From Verrucomicrobia bacterium Tous-C9LFEB (GTDB lineage: Bacteria; Acidobacteriota; Terriglobia; Terriglobales; Acidobacteriaceae), in assembly GCA_903970445.1 (NCBI GenBank), contig CAJCIP010000027.1, positions 1-50,445 on the forward strand: a stretch of 50,445 bases of DNA, given 5' to 3'. Positions 38,496 to 47,077 of this stretch are shown here, in pieces. Position 1 is the first letter of the stretch; the number at the start of each line of letters is the position of its first letter. Under the pieces are notes generated by a model. The model searched no databases and had not been told where the DNA came from. It was given only the letters and a program-made list of their open reading frames with translations. Both the position numbers and the translations under genes were made by a program.

Positions 38496-40253
38496 TCACC
38501 TTCCCTGATACCGCTTCAGCACATCATCCAGCGTCAGCACACCTTCCAGCGCGCCGCGCATGGCGCGGTTAGACACTGGCAGTAGCGGCCAGCGTTTAAA
38601 GTAGGGCAGCGCGCTCGATAGCTGTTGATCCGGGAAGATCAGCGGCGTTCTTTCCGGCCCCAACCTTTGCTCCAGGCACTCCTTCGCTTCGACCGCATCG
38701 CCCGCAGTCACCACCTCCAGAACTTCGCGCATCTCTTCCCCGCGAGCGGCATACCACAGTCCGTCGCTGCAGCGCACGAGGAAGGCTGTTGCCTGGCGCG
38801 CCTCTTCGCTTTCCGCGACGGAAGCTTTGATGGCCCATAACGACTCCTTGCCTTCAACGATGGGTACGGTTGGCGGCTGTAACGCGTCCTCGAAGTGCAG
38901 TTCACTTTCTTCGCGCTGCTCTTCCATCGACGGCAGATAGAGCCCGTCCTGATGCGTGAACAGCTCAAACACGGGAACAGGCTGCAGCGTGCGCGAGATC
39001 AAGTACGCAATTGTGTTGGCGAGAATAACCGGAAGAATGATCGAGTAATTCCCGCTGACCTCCAGCACCATGAACACCGACGTCAACGGTGCACGCAGAA
39101 ACGCGGCGAACAACACCCCCATGCCGACCAGCGCGTAGGAGCCAATCGAGCCTGTCAGGGAAGGAAAGAACATCTTCTCGAAGGAGCCGATCGAAGCGCC
39201 TAGCATCGCGCCAACAAACAGAGTCGGAGCGAACATGCCGCCTGGCGTGCCGCTCGAGAAAGACACCGTCGTTGCGATGATCTTGAAGGCCGCCAGAAGC
39301 AGCAGCATCTTGAACGCAAATTGCCCATGCATCGCCTGGTCAATCGCGCCATAACCCGCTCCCATTACCTCCGGCAAGCCGAAGTAGCCGATGCCTCCAA
39401 CCAGCAGCCCAGCCAGTGCTGGTTGTAGCATCTGAAACCACTCTGCCTGCCGACGCAGCAGCGGGCGCAACGTTCCAAGCGACTTCGCAAACACGAGCGA
39501 CGCAACGCCGCCGACGATTCCCAGCACGGTATACGCCATCAATTCGCGCGGATCGCGCAGCGTCACGGAAGGAATGCGGAACATCGGTTCAGCGCCCCAA
39601 AACCATCGGGCGACCACGACCGCTGCAACCGCTGAGAGCACGATCGACCCGAGCACCGCAGACGTCCACTGGCCGATGACTTCTTCGATAACGAAAAGGA
39701 TCGCGGAAATCGGCGCGTTAAAAGCAGCAGCAAGACCCGCAGCTGCACCCACCGGAGCGAAAATCCTCAGTCGTTCCCGCGATAAACCCACGCGTCGGCT
39801 GATGAACGAAGCCACGCCGGCACCAATTTGCAACGATGGGTCCTCAGGCCCAAGGGAGTACCCGCTACCAATCGCAAACGACGCCAACAGAAACTTGCCG
39901 ATCATCGTACGGATGGAAATGTAGCCGTTGTGAATGTAGAGCGCGGCCTTCGTCTGGTTCACGCCGCTGCCGCGTACCTGCGGAAACACATATCGCGTAA
40001 GCACGGCAATCACAAGGCCGGCGCAAGAGGGTGCAACAAGCAGTCTCCACTGATGCGGTGCGGGCGCAGAGCCTAGCAGCAGCACGCTCAACCACTCGAT
40101 CGCCATGCGGAACGAAACCACAAGCAGGCCGGAAATGATCCCGATGAAGATCGAGAGCAGCAGAAAGACACGTTCTTCGCGCGCGGGTGAGATCGACGTC
40201 GCCGTTGTGGCTTCCGCTGCTCCTGAAATCGTCGGTTGTGTCGCCATCGCCAT
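38496..40253 (-). CDS. CLC-family chloride channel/antiporter with C-terminal CBS-like region
   Basis: 585 residues. Pore motifs of the CLC family: RGSGVNQTKAALY (GSGIP equivalent), GSGYSLGPEDPSLQIGAG (GxEGP equivalent; the gating Glu is present as GPED), and GTPGGMFAPTLFVGAMLG (GxFxP equivalent). Around ten hydrophobic segments span residues 30-430. The C-terminal 150 residues are cytosolic and end in a CBS-like part (FKRWPLLPVSNRAMRGALEGVLTL-type sequence). Either a Cl-/H+ exchanger or a channel. It starts 26 nt after the TPR gene and is probably cotranscribed with it. Confidence 0.92.
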   Translation of the reverse strand: MAMATQPTISGAAEATTATSISPAREERVFLLLSIFIGIISGLLVVSFRMAIEWLSVLLLGSAPAPHQWRLLVAPSCAGLVIAVLTRYVFPQVRGSGVNQTKAALYIHNGYISIRTMIGKFLLASFAIGSGYSLGPEDPSLQIGAGVASFISRRVGLSRERLRIFAPVGAAAGLAAAFNAPISAILFVIEEVIGQWTSAVLGSIVLSAVAAVVVARWFWGAEPMFRIPSVTLRDPRELMAYTVLGIVGGVASLVFAKSLGTLRPLLRRQAEWFQMLQPALAGLLVGGIGYFGLPEVMGAGYGAIDQAMHGQFAFKMLLLLAAFKIIATTVSFSSGTPGGMFAPTLFVGAMLGASIGSFEKMFFPSLTGSIGSYALVGMGVLFAAFLRAPLTSVFMVLEVSGNYSIILPVILANTIAYLISRTLQPVPVFELFTHQDGLYLPSMEEQREESELHFEDALQPPTVPIVEGKESLWAIKASVAESEEARQATAFLVRCSDGLWYAARGEEMREVLEVVTAGDAVEAKECLEQRLGPERTPLIFPDQQLSSALPYFKRWPLLPVSNRAMRGALEGVLTLDDVLKRYQGR

Positions 40254-40279
40254 CGTCTATCGCTCTTTGTTGCTGCTTT

Positions 40280-41434
40280 TCATTGCGGGGCCGGCGTTCT
40301 TGCCAGCATCAGCAGCAGGGCATCATCGCCTTGCGGTTGCCCACACACATGCGCTGTTTCGCGTTCGGTATCGAACACCAGCGCCATCACCGTGTCTTCC
40401 AAAGCGGCATCGCGTTCCAGCGCCGCGCGCCCATCATTCCTGGCCACGGAAGCCCATCGAGCCTTGAGCGTCAGCATGTCCGGAGGTAGCGCTGCGCCCC
40501 GTGCCTGCCGCTGCCCCGCGGCAGCCCCACTTATTTGAGCGACGCAGCCTTGCATGCGTCTCTGCGCGATCGCGCGTGCCGCTTCAAGATGCTCCGTACG
40601 TTCCACCGCCGGTAATTCTCGCGAAGGATTGAGCGCCACCAACCGCTGGCTGTTTGCGACGAGCGTCGTTAGTTCAGCGAGCTTATTCGCATCGTTCTTC
40701 TTTTTCGCCTTGGTGACCGCGCGCTGCAAGAGACTTGCAGCATCGCTGTACTTCCCGAGCGAATATGCCGCACGCCCAGCACGTTCCAGCGCTGTCTCGC
40801 GAACCGGGTCGTCTTGGATAGCCTTCTGGTAATAGGTCAGCGCATCCGCCGTATCGCCGACCGCGCGCAGCTTGTCACCGAAGGCAAGTTCCAGGTCTTC
40901 GCGCTCAGGCGCGTTGCCGGCCGCGATCAGAATTTCTCTGCGAGCGTTCGCTTGGTCCCCTTGGCTCGCTAGGTAGTCGGCAAGCTCCAGACGAGTTTCG
41001 CGCCGCCGCTGCACGCCGTCGCCTTCCCAGCTGCCGAAGATCGCGGCACGGTAATAGTTCACCGCCCCTGCCCTATCGCCCTTCCTTCGCAAGAGCCGCG
41101 CGAGCTGCACATTTAGAAGCCCGTCACCCGGCCGCGCTTCCCAAAGACCGAGAAAATAGTTCACCGCTTCGTCCGTTCTGCCGGAAGCTGCAAGCGCCTG
41201 CGCCATCATCAGTTGGTCGTTGCGGTCGTTGGGCTCAAACGAAAGCGCGGTACGAAAGTCGTCCACCGCATCCGCAGCTTTGCCATCATGCAGCGCCGCT
41301 CGCCCCCTCGCCGACCATTGCTCACCTAAGCCTTCACGATGACTCTGAAACGTTCGAAACAGAAATAGCGTCAGCCCAAATAGGGCAGAGGTGGCAACGC
41401 AGAGCACGGCAAATGTGGCGCCGTCGCGCAGCAT
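40280..41434 (-). CDS. TPR-repeat protein with N-terminal membrane anchor
   Basis: 384 residues from ATG 41434 with AAAGGTGGG upstream; the frame is open further 5' but that part is not convincing. One N-terminal helix (FAVLCVATSALFGLTLFLF) anchors it. Tetratricopeptide repeats follow: EQWSARGRAALHDGKAADAV, LMMAQALAASGRTDEAVNYF, LNVQLARLLRRKGDRAGAVN, ETRLELADYLASQGDQANAR, LEDLELAFGDKL-type and ALERAGRAAYSLGKYSDAAS. A coiled scaffold in the periplasm or cytosol; partners unknown. It is upstream of the CLC gene. Confidence 0.8.
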   Translation of the reverse strand: MLRDGATFAVLCVATSALFGLTLFLFRTFQSHREGLGEQWSARGRAALHDGKAADAVDDFRTALSFEPNDRNDQLMMAQALAASGRTDEAVNYFLGLWEARPGDGLLNVQLARLLRRKGDRAGAVNYYRAAIFGSWEGDGVQRRRETRLELADYLASQGDQANARREILIAAGNAPEREDLELAFGDKLRAVGDTADALTYYQKAIQDDPVRETALERAGRAAYSLGKYSDAASLLQRAVTKAKKKNDANKLAELTTLVANSQRLVALNPSRELPAVERTEHLEAARAIAQRRMQGCVAQISGAAAGQRQARGAALPPDMLTLKARWASVARNDGRAALERDAALEDTVMALVFDTERETAHVCGQPQGDDALLLMLARTPAPQ

Positions 41435-41657
41435 AAGCCCACCTTTAGTCAGCTGTCGAGTTGGGCTGGCGGCCTGCATAGAAGAATGTCGTAATGAGAG
41501 AGACTTCCAACAGTGTAAGCGCTGCGTCGTGGAAACCGCCGCACGGAAATCGCGCGAGGCTCGCTTCATTGTGGTGCCCTCAGCCTGGGTGCCCGACATT
41601 CCGCGTCGTCGCTGGCCAGGACCGCCTCACTCCCGCGTCCCGTTTACTCTAGAGTGC

Positions 41658-42359
41658 GTGCCAGTCTCTGTCGTCCTGATCGCCTTTTCTCTTGTCGCCA
41701 TGGTGCTTGCCATCTGCCTGCACGACTGTATGCAGGCCTGGGCGGCAAATCGCCTCGGGGACCCCACCGCGCGCATGCTCGGGCGCATCACGATGAACCC
41801 AGCGATGCACTTCGACGTGTTCGGCACCGCGATAGCGCCGCTGCTGTCGATCTTCATTTTCCACAACGCGCTCCCATACGGCTGGGGCAAGCCCGTGCCG
41901 ATGACCTACCGCAACTTCCGCAGCAAGAACGGTGAAATGCTGGCTGTCGCAGCCGGTCCGCTCGCACAGTTTGGGGCGGCGCTCGTTGCGCTGATCCTCC
42001 TCGTCATCATGAAACACACCGTTCCTCTGGCGCGCGAATCACTGGTCTTCGTGATGATGGTTGCCGCGCGCATGCCGCTTGCAGGCCTCGACGCGCTCCC
42101 TGGCGTGTTCCCGCTTCTGCTGTTCCTCTATCTCTGCATCATGGTGAATCTGCTGCTGTTCTGCTTCAACTTGCTGCCCATGCCGTTCCTCGATGGCGGC
42201 AAGGTTCTCGTCCACTTTCTGCCCTACAACGCGGCCAAAGCGTTTGAGCAGTACAGCATGTTCTTCGTGCTTGCCTTTTTCCTCATCGGCGGTTATCTCG
42301 TGAGCATTGTGTACAGTCCGCTCCTTACGATTTTTCAGGTACTGCTCGCCAGCTTGTAA
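41658..42359 (+). CDS. M50 (site-2 protease-like) membrane protein with degenerate zinc motif
   Basis: 233 residues from GTG 41658. The fold is that of rhomboid-like FjoA/SpoIVFB-type M50 peptidases: the segment AWAANRLGDPTARMLGRITMNPAMHFDVFG is the family's typical sequence after HExxH, and the third metal ligand motif is kept as NLLPMPFLDGGK. However, the HExxH itself reads H22-D-C-M-Q26, so both the catalytic Glu and the second zinc His are lost. It is probably catalytically dead or uses another function. Six or so hydrophobic helices. Followed by trpS after 58 nt. Confidence 0.82.
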   Translation: MPVSVVLIAFSLVAMVLAICLHDCMQAWAANRLGDPTARMLGRITMNPAMHFDVFGTAIAPLLSIFIFHNALPYGWGKPVPMTYRNFRSKNGEMLAVAAGPLAQFGAALVALILLVIMKHTVPLARESLVFVMMVAARMPLAGLDALPGVFPLLLFLYLCIMVNLLLFCFNLLPMPFLDGGKVLVHFLPYNAAKAFEQYSMFFVLAFFLIGGYLVSIVYSPLLTIFQVLLASL

Positions 42360-42417
42360 GCCGCTGCAGGCTGCTGCAACTCCAGGCGCCAGCCATGTAT
42401 CCTTAAGCCTCACGTTC

Positions 42418-43599
42418 ATGAGTTCACATCCCCTACGCACGACCCCGCGCCCTCGCGTTCTTAGCGGCATGCGGCCCACCGGCAAACTTCACCTCGGCAA
42501 CTACATGGGCGCCCTCAAAAACTGGGTGCACTTGCAGCAGGACTACGACTGCTACTTCTTCATCGCCGATATCCACGCGCTCACCACCGACTACGCCGAC
42601 CCCGGCCGCATCGTGGCCAACAACATCGAGATTGCGCTCGACTTTCTCTCCGCCGGGCTCGACCCCGGCCGCTGCGTCATCTTCAAGCAGAGCGACGTGC
42701 CCGCCCACTCCGAACTCAACACGCTCTTCAGCATGTTCACGCCCGTAGGCTGGCTTGAACGCGTCCCCACCTACAAAGATCAGCAGGCTGAGCTCGCTGA
42801 AAAAGACCTCAACACCTTCGGCTTCCTCGGCTATCCACTGCTGCAGGCCGCAGACATCCTGCTCTACACCCCGCACTTCGTTCCCGTCGGCGCCGACCAG
42901 GTCGCGCACGTAGAGCTCACCCGCGAAGTCGCACGCCGCTTCAACTCTCTTTACCCCGGCGCATTCTTCACCTCACCCGAAGCCGCGCCGTGGGAGATGA
43001 ACGCCATTCTCGAAAAAGCCCGCAAGCTCGCCGGCGAACCAAAGGATTCGACACGCTCCGACTTCAGCCCGCACCAGCTCTTTGAAGCCGCCTCGCAGAC
43101 GAAGAAAATATCGCCCTTCGGCCGCCGTGAAATCCTCCCCGAGCCGCAGGTGCTGCTCACGCCCTCGCCGAAGGTGCCCGGCCTCGACGGGCGCAAAATG
43201 TCGAAGAGCTATAACAACCACCTCATGCTCAGCGAGCCGGAAGCCGAGCTCCGCGCCAAGCTCAAGGTGATGGTCACCGACCCCGCGCGCGTGCGCCGCG
43301 ACGACCCCGGCAACCCCGACGTCTGCCCCGTCGGCAATCTCCACAAAGTTTTCAGCGATGAAGAAACCATCGCGAAGGTGTACGACGGCTGTACCCACGC
43401 CACCATCGGCTGCATCGAGTGCAAGACCTGGTGCTCCGACTCCATCGTTCGCGCTATAGCCCCAATTCAAGAGCACCGCCACGACCTCGAAAAGCGTCCC
43501 GAGGTCATCAAAGACGTGCTCGCCAACGGCGCAACCCGCGCCGCCAAACGCGCCAACGAAACACTGGCCGAAGTGAAGCACGCCATGGGTCTCAGCTAA
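42418..43599 (+). CDS. trpS: Tryptophanyl-tRNA synthetase
   Basis: 393 residues from ATG 42418 (MSSHPLRTTPRPRVLSGMRP). Class I synthetase charging tRNA-Trp: HIGH-like GKLHLGNYMGAL, YFFIADIHALT, GFLGYPLLQAADILLYTPHF, VPVGADQVAHVELTREVARR, and KMSKS as GRKMSKSYNN. An insertion before KMSKS (SDFSPHQLFEAASQTKK to LLTPSPK) makes it longer than the compact 330-residue form. Its TAA overlaps the scpA ATG (TAATG). Confidence 0.97.
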   Translation: MSSHPLRTTPRPRVLSGMRPTGKLHLGNYMGALKNWVHLQQDYDCYFFIADIHALTTDYADPGRIVANNIEIALDFLSAGLDPGRCVIFKQSDVPAHSELNTLFSMFTPVGWLERVPTYKDQQAELAEKDLNTFGFLGYPLLQAADILLYTPHFVPVGADQVAHVELTREVARRFNSLYPGAFFTSPEAAPWEMNAILEKARKLAGEPKDSTRSDFSPHQLFEAASQTKKISPFGRREILPEPQVLLTPSPKVPGLDGRKMSKSYNNHLMLSEPEAELRAKLKVMVTDPARVRRDDPGNPDVCPVGNLHKVFSDEETIAKVYDGCTHATIGCIECKTWCSDSIVRAIAPIQEHRHDLEKRPEVIKDVLANGATRAAKRANETLAEVKHAMGLS

Positions 43600-44804
43600 T
43601 GGCAGAAGAACTGGAGCAAGCAGCGACTCCGGACGAGACTGCGATACCCTCAGCCCCGCCGTCCCAACCGGAAGCCCAACCATCCGCCCTGTCATCTCGA
43701 CCGGAGGCCCTGAGCGAACGCAGTGAGTCGAAGGGGCGGAGTGGAGAGACCCCCGCATTCGCGGATGCTTCAGAGCCGCAGCCGTCCGCATCAGAGCCGC
43801 AGCCGTCCGCAGAGGCCCTCTCTACTCATTTGTCATCTCGACCGGAGCGCGAAGTGCGGAGTGGAGAGACCCCTGTATTTGCAGACGCTGACGAGCCACA
43901 GCCGCAATCGGAGAGCAAGACAAGCGAGCCGTTCACCCTCGAGTCGCCCAAACCGGCACTCGCCCCCGAGCCAAAGAAACAGCCCGCGAAAAAAGACCCC
44001 GAAGAAGCCTCGCAATCCCCGTTCTCACTCACAGTCGGTGAGGTCTATGAAGGCCCGTTCGATCTGCTGCTCGACCTCGTCCGCAAGCAAAATATCGATA
44101 TCTACGACATTCCCATCTCGCGCATCACCGCGCAATTCCTCGAGTACACGCACCACCTCAAGCAGGTCGACGTCGACGCCGCCGGCGAGTTCGTCTACGT
44201 CGCCTCGCTGCTCATCCACATCAAGAGCAAAACACTGCTGCCGCGCGATCCCACTGAGCTAGGTGACAACGGCGCTGCGGAAGATCCGCGCCGCGAGCTG
44301 GTCGAACGCCTGCTCGAACACGAGCGCTTCAAAGCCGCCGCACAAATGCTGTTACAAAAACAGCAAATCGAAGAAGCCACATGGTCGCAGCCGGGTATGA
44401 AAGCCTTTCTGCGGGACCAAGGGCAGGACTCGCTCGAAGGCGAACGCGAAATCGCCGCCGACACCGTCGATCTTGTCCGCGTCTTTCAGGATATTCTGCA
44501 ACGCCTGCGCGAGCGCCCGGTCCACAGCATCGACGAAGACTCCGTCACCGTCGCGCAAATGATCGACTTCGTAAAGCGCCGCCTGCTGATGGAAGATCGT
44601 CCCATCAGCCTCCGCCGCATGCTCAGCAACACCAAGTCAGAACGCGCCCTCATCTGCACATTCCTCGCAATGTTGGAGTTGGTCCGCCTCCAGGCGATTC
44701 TGCTGCGTCAGCCAGATGAACTAGGCGACATCCTCGTAAAGAAGACCGACAACTTCGATCAGGTGATGGCAGACCAGGCTGCCGTTCGGGACGACTGGGA
44801 CTAG
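43599..44804 (+). CDS. scpA: Segregation and condensation protein A with repeat-derived N-terminal extension
   Basis: ScpA, the kleisin of the bacterial SMC-ScpAB condensin. 401 residues from ATG 43599. The family core starts near residue 145 (VGEVYEGPFDLLLDLVRKQN, IDIYDIPISRITAQFLEYTH, AGEFVYVASLLIHIKSKTLL) and ends with a winged-helix that would bind the SMC head (RRMLSNTKSERALICTFLAM). The first 140 or so residues are low-complexity and made largely of repeats: two in-frame copies of the GTCATCTCGACC repeat (giving SSRPEALSERSESKGRSGET and SSRPEREVRSGETPVFADAD) and a doubled SEPQPSA. The extension is probably disordered and recently acquired. Confidence 0.93.
   Translation: MAEELEQAATPDETAIPSAPPSQPEAQPSALSSRPEALSERSESKGRSGETPAFADASEPQPSASEPQPSAEALSTHLSSRPEREVRSGETPVFADADEPQPQSESKTSEPFTLESPKPALAPEPKKQPAKKDPEEASQSPFSLTVGEVYEGPFDLLLDLVRKQNIDIYDIPISRITAQFLEYTHHLKQVDVDAAGEFVYVASLLIHIKSKTLLPRDPTELGDNGAAEDPRRELVERLLEHERFKAAAQMLLQKQQIEEATWSQPGMKAFLRDQGQDSLEGEREIAADTVDLVRVFQDILQRLRERPVHSIDEDSVTVAQMIDFVKRRLLMEDRPISLRRMLSNTKSERALICTFLAMLELVRLQAILLRQPDELGDILVKKTDNFDQVMADQAAVRDDWD
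43690..43768. repeat. Dispersed GTCATCTCGACC repeat, copy 3, inside scpA
   Basis: Starts TGTCATCTCGACCGGAGG, centre CCTGAGCGAACGCAGTGAG, ends GTGGAGAGACCCCCGC. Nearly identical over about 74 bp to the intergenic copy at 46297. Read in frame 0 of scpA without a stop. Confidence 0.88.
43770..43811. repeat. Two tandem 21-bp units in scpA
   Basis: Units 43770-43790 and 43791-43811 (TCAGAGCCGCAGCCGTCCGC plus one A) are identical and each encodes SEPQPSA. They lie between the two in-frame dispersed repeats. Confidence 0.85.
43831..43887. repeat. Dispersed GTCATCTCGACC repeat, copy 4, inside scpA (short form)
   Basis: TGTCATCTCGACCGGAG, a short centre CGCGAAGTGCG, then GAGTGGAGAGACCCC and GTATTTGC. 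It is the short form without the CCTGAGCGAA centre; in frame with scpA. Confidence 0.85.
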
Positions 44805-45103
44805 AGCCTCTGAATCAGAAGCGTTCCGCCATCGGTTCTCAATACCCTTGCCTCGCCTTCCATCCACGCGCGCGGCTGTTCTTTGCTCGCGGCGTTCACC
44901 ATGGTGGTCATCTCCGCGCCTTCGAACGACACACACTCCGCTGTAATTTCAGGTGTGCCAAGGCCCTGATCGGCCGACCAATAGCGGGGTGCGTCTTCCC
45001 AGGCGTTGAAATAAATGCGCGTCGGTCCGCACCAAAGTTCCTGTTTCATCTCGGCGAAAGTATAGCTGCGACGCATCAGCGCAATCTGCCGCATCGGCAA
45101 CAT
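44801..45103 (-). CDS. Hypothetical protein (about 100 aa)
   Basis: 100 residues if begun at 45103; an internal ATG at 45049 (MKQELWCGPTRIYFNAWEDA) is an alternative start. Soluble, mixed alpha/beta sequence ending ARVLRTDGGTLLIQRL. No family recognised. It converges on scpA with a 4-nt overlap of the stops. Confidence 0.55.
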   Translation of the reverse strand: MLPMRQIALMRRSYTFAEMKQELWCGPTRIYFNAWEDAPRYWSADQGLGTPEITAECVSFEGAEMTTMVNAASKEQPRAWMEGEARVLRTDGGTLLIQRL

Positions 45104-45207
45104 AGCTGCGCTGTAGGCAAAACTCTGCTCTTCTCTGTTAGCCCGGCAAAGGCTGCCGCCCGCGCTGGTAAGCTGAACCGAATCCCTTGCATTTTCTGGA
45201 GTGCACC

Positions 45208-46272
45208 GTGTTCAGAGCTTCGCTGATCGCCGCAGCGCTTTCCCTTGGTATCGCTTCATCTCGCGCCGCTGCTCAATCCACTCCGGCACAGGTGCCCTGG
45301 CCGATTCGCGCCGTCATCGTCACCACCTTTGAAGTCGGCAACGACACTGGCGACATGCCGGGCGAATTCCAGCTCTGGGTCGAGCGCGAACACCTTACGG
45401 AAGTCATCGACTTTCCCGGCGGCGTACACCCGCTGCGCACCAACGCGGAGCACACCGTGCTCGGTATGGTCAGCGGCACAACGCTGGTGAATGCTACGGC
45501 CAGCCTAATGGCCCTCGGTCTCGACCCGCGCTTCGACCTCACGCACGCCTACTTCCTCATCAACGGCATCGCGGGTGTCGACCCGCACGAAGCGTCGATC
45601 GGCTCAGCGGCATGGGCAAACTACGTCGTGAACGACGTGTCGCGGGAAATCGATCCGCACGACGCACCCGCTGCCTGGCCCTACGGCTTCTTTCCCATGG
45701 GAGCAACGGCGCCGCGACCGGACAAGCTGCCACAATCCAGGTTCCAGGCCTCGAATCTCTACACCCTCAACCCGCAACTCGTGGCCTGGGCCTACGCCCA
45801 GACCAAGGATCTCAAGCTGTTGGACGATCCCACCGTCGCCGCATTTCGCGCAGAATACAAAGGCTTCCCCAATGCGCAGAGGCCACCCTTTGTTCTCATC
45901 GGCGACACCTTTGCCAGCGACATCTATTGGCACGGCACCGTCATGACCGGCTTTGCGGAAGATTGGGTCAAATTACATAGCGACGGCAAAGGCCGCTTCG
46001 TGATGACTGAGATGGAAGACTCCGGCTACATGGAGGCGATCGCGCGCCTGAGCCGTTTACAACGCGTCGATCCCCAACGTGTCCTTGTCCTGCGCACCGG
46101 CAGCAACTACTCGATGCCGCGCGAGGGTCATACCGCGATCGAGTCCGTCACCGCACCCTACATCGGCATGCGCGTCGCGGTAGAAGCTGCTTATCTCACC
46201 GGAAGCACAGTGCTGCATACACTGCTTGCGAACTGGTCACAAACCCGCGACCACATTCCCGCCAAGGAGTGA
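45208..46272 (+). CDS. Purine nucleoside permease (NUP)-like secreted protein
   Basis: 354 residues from GTG 45208, with GGAG seven nt upstream (a TTG seven codons earlier is weaker). A signal peptide (FRASLIAAALSLGIASSRAA) exports it. The NUP family pattern is clear: PIRAVIVTTFEVGNDTGDMP, GEFQLWVEREHLT, GMVSGTTLVNATASLMALGL, AYFLINGIAGVDP, FVMTEMEDSGYMEAI, and VLVLRTGSNYSMP. The fold is related to nucleoside phosphorylases. In the fungus where NUP was described it was linked to nucleoside transport; in bacteria the secreted product more likely binds or cleaves nucleosides. Confidence 0.85.
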   Translation: MFRASLIAAALSLGIASSRAAAQSTPAQVPWPIRAVIVTTFEVGNDTGDMPGEFQLWVEREHLTEVIDFPGGVHPLRTNAEHTVLGMVSGTTLVNATASLMALGLDPRFDLTHAYFLINGIAGVDPHEASIGSAAWANYVVNDVSREIDPHDAPAAWPYGFFPMGATAPRPDKLPQSRFQASNLYTLNPQLVAWAYAQTKDLKLLDDPTVAAFRAEYKGFPNAQRPPFVLIGDTFASDIYWHGTVMTGFAEDWVKLHSDGKGRFVMTEMEDSGYMEAIARLSRLQRVDPQRVLVLRTGSNYSMPREGHTAIESVTAPYIGMRVAVEAAYLTGSTVLHTLLANWSQTRDHIPAKE

Positions 46273-46296
46273 GCCAACTACCGCTCTCCAAGCACC

Positions 46297-46370
46297 CTGT
46301 CATCTCGACCGGAGGTCCTGAGCGAACGAAGTGAGTCGAAGGGGCGCAGTGGAGAGACCCTGTATTTGCC
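46297..46370. repeat. Dispersed GTCATCTCGACC repeat, copy 5
   Basis: CTGTCATCTCGACCGGAGG, centre TCCTGAGCGAACGAAGTGAG, end GTGGAGAGACCCTGTATTTG. The long form, almost the same as the copy inside scpA at 43690. It lies between the 3' ends of the NUP-like and macrodomain genes. Confidence 0.88.
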
Positions 46371-46417
46371 CTGCCCATGTGTGCTGAAGAAGCACGTCTC
46401 GCGGCATCCCTGGCCAG

Positions 46418-46924
46418 CTACGCCTCACCCAGCAACCGCTCATACGTCACCGCGGTCGCCTCATCAAAGCAACAAAACTCTACCGTGTCCACACCGCATC
46501 CACCCGCCATCTCCCGGCAAACAGCAATCGCGATCTTGGCCGCAGGCCCTTTGGGATACCCATAAATTCCCGTTGAGATCGCTGGAAACGCGATGCTCTT
46601 CACCTCGTGCTCGCGCGCCAGTTGCAGACACTGCCGATAGCAGTTCGCAAGCTGCTCCGGCTCACCCTTCGCGCCGCCGTTCCACACCGGTCCGACCGCA
46701 TGGAACACCCACTTTGCCGGCAACCGAAACCCCGGCGTCGCTTTCGCATCGGCCGTCTTGCATCCATGCAACTCGCGGCAAGCTGCGACAAGCTCAGGCC
46801 CGGCTGCGCGGTGAATGGCCCCATCCACACCGCCTCCGCCCAGCAGCGATGTGTTGGCAGCGTTGACGATAGCGTCCACCGCACGCTTCGTAATGTCACC
46901 ACGAACGACTTCCAGCTTCGCCAT
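46418..46924 (-). CDS. Macrodomain protein (ADP-ribose / O-acetyl-ADP-ribose deacetylase-like)
   Basis: 168 residues from ATG 46924 with CAGGAG eight nt upstream. A single macrodomain: [39 protein letters not shown] (ligand loop and catalytic Asn/Asp region as in YmdB), [10 protein letters not shown], and [20 protein letters not shown] (phosphate-binding loop). It should bind ADP-ribose and likely hydrolyse O-acetyl-ADP-ribose or mono-ADP-ribose esters. Divergent from the phosphate transporter gene over 153 nt. Confidence 0.93.
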   Translation of the reverse strand: MAKLEVVRGDITKRAVDAIVNAANTSLLGGGGVDGAIHRAAGPELVAACRELHGCKTADAKATPGFRLPAKWVFHAVGPVWNGGAKGEPEQLANCYRQCLQLAREHEVKSIAFPAISTGIYGYPKGPAAKIAIAVCREMAGGCGVDTVEFCCFDEATAVTYERLLGEA

Positions 46925-47077
46925 CGACTGACTCCTGCTCTCGATTACTTCCTCTACGTTTCTGAGGATCACCCATAAGTGGGAGAAGTTTACCGTCCGT
47001 TCACGATTTCCTCGTGGCCGACTAGCTAAGCTTGCCATGTCCCGCGATATCAAACTTCCACATCGAAGGTTCTCCGC

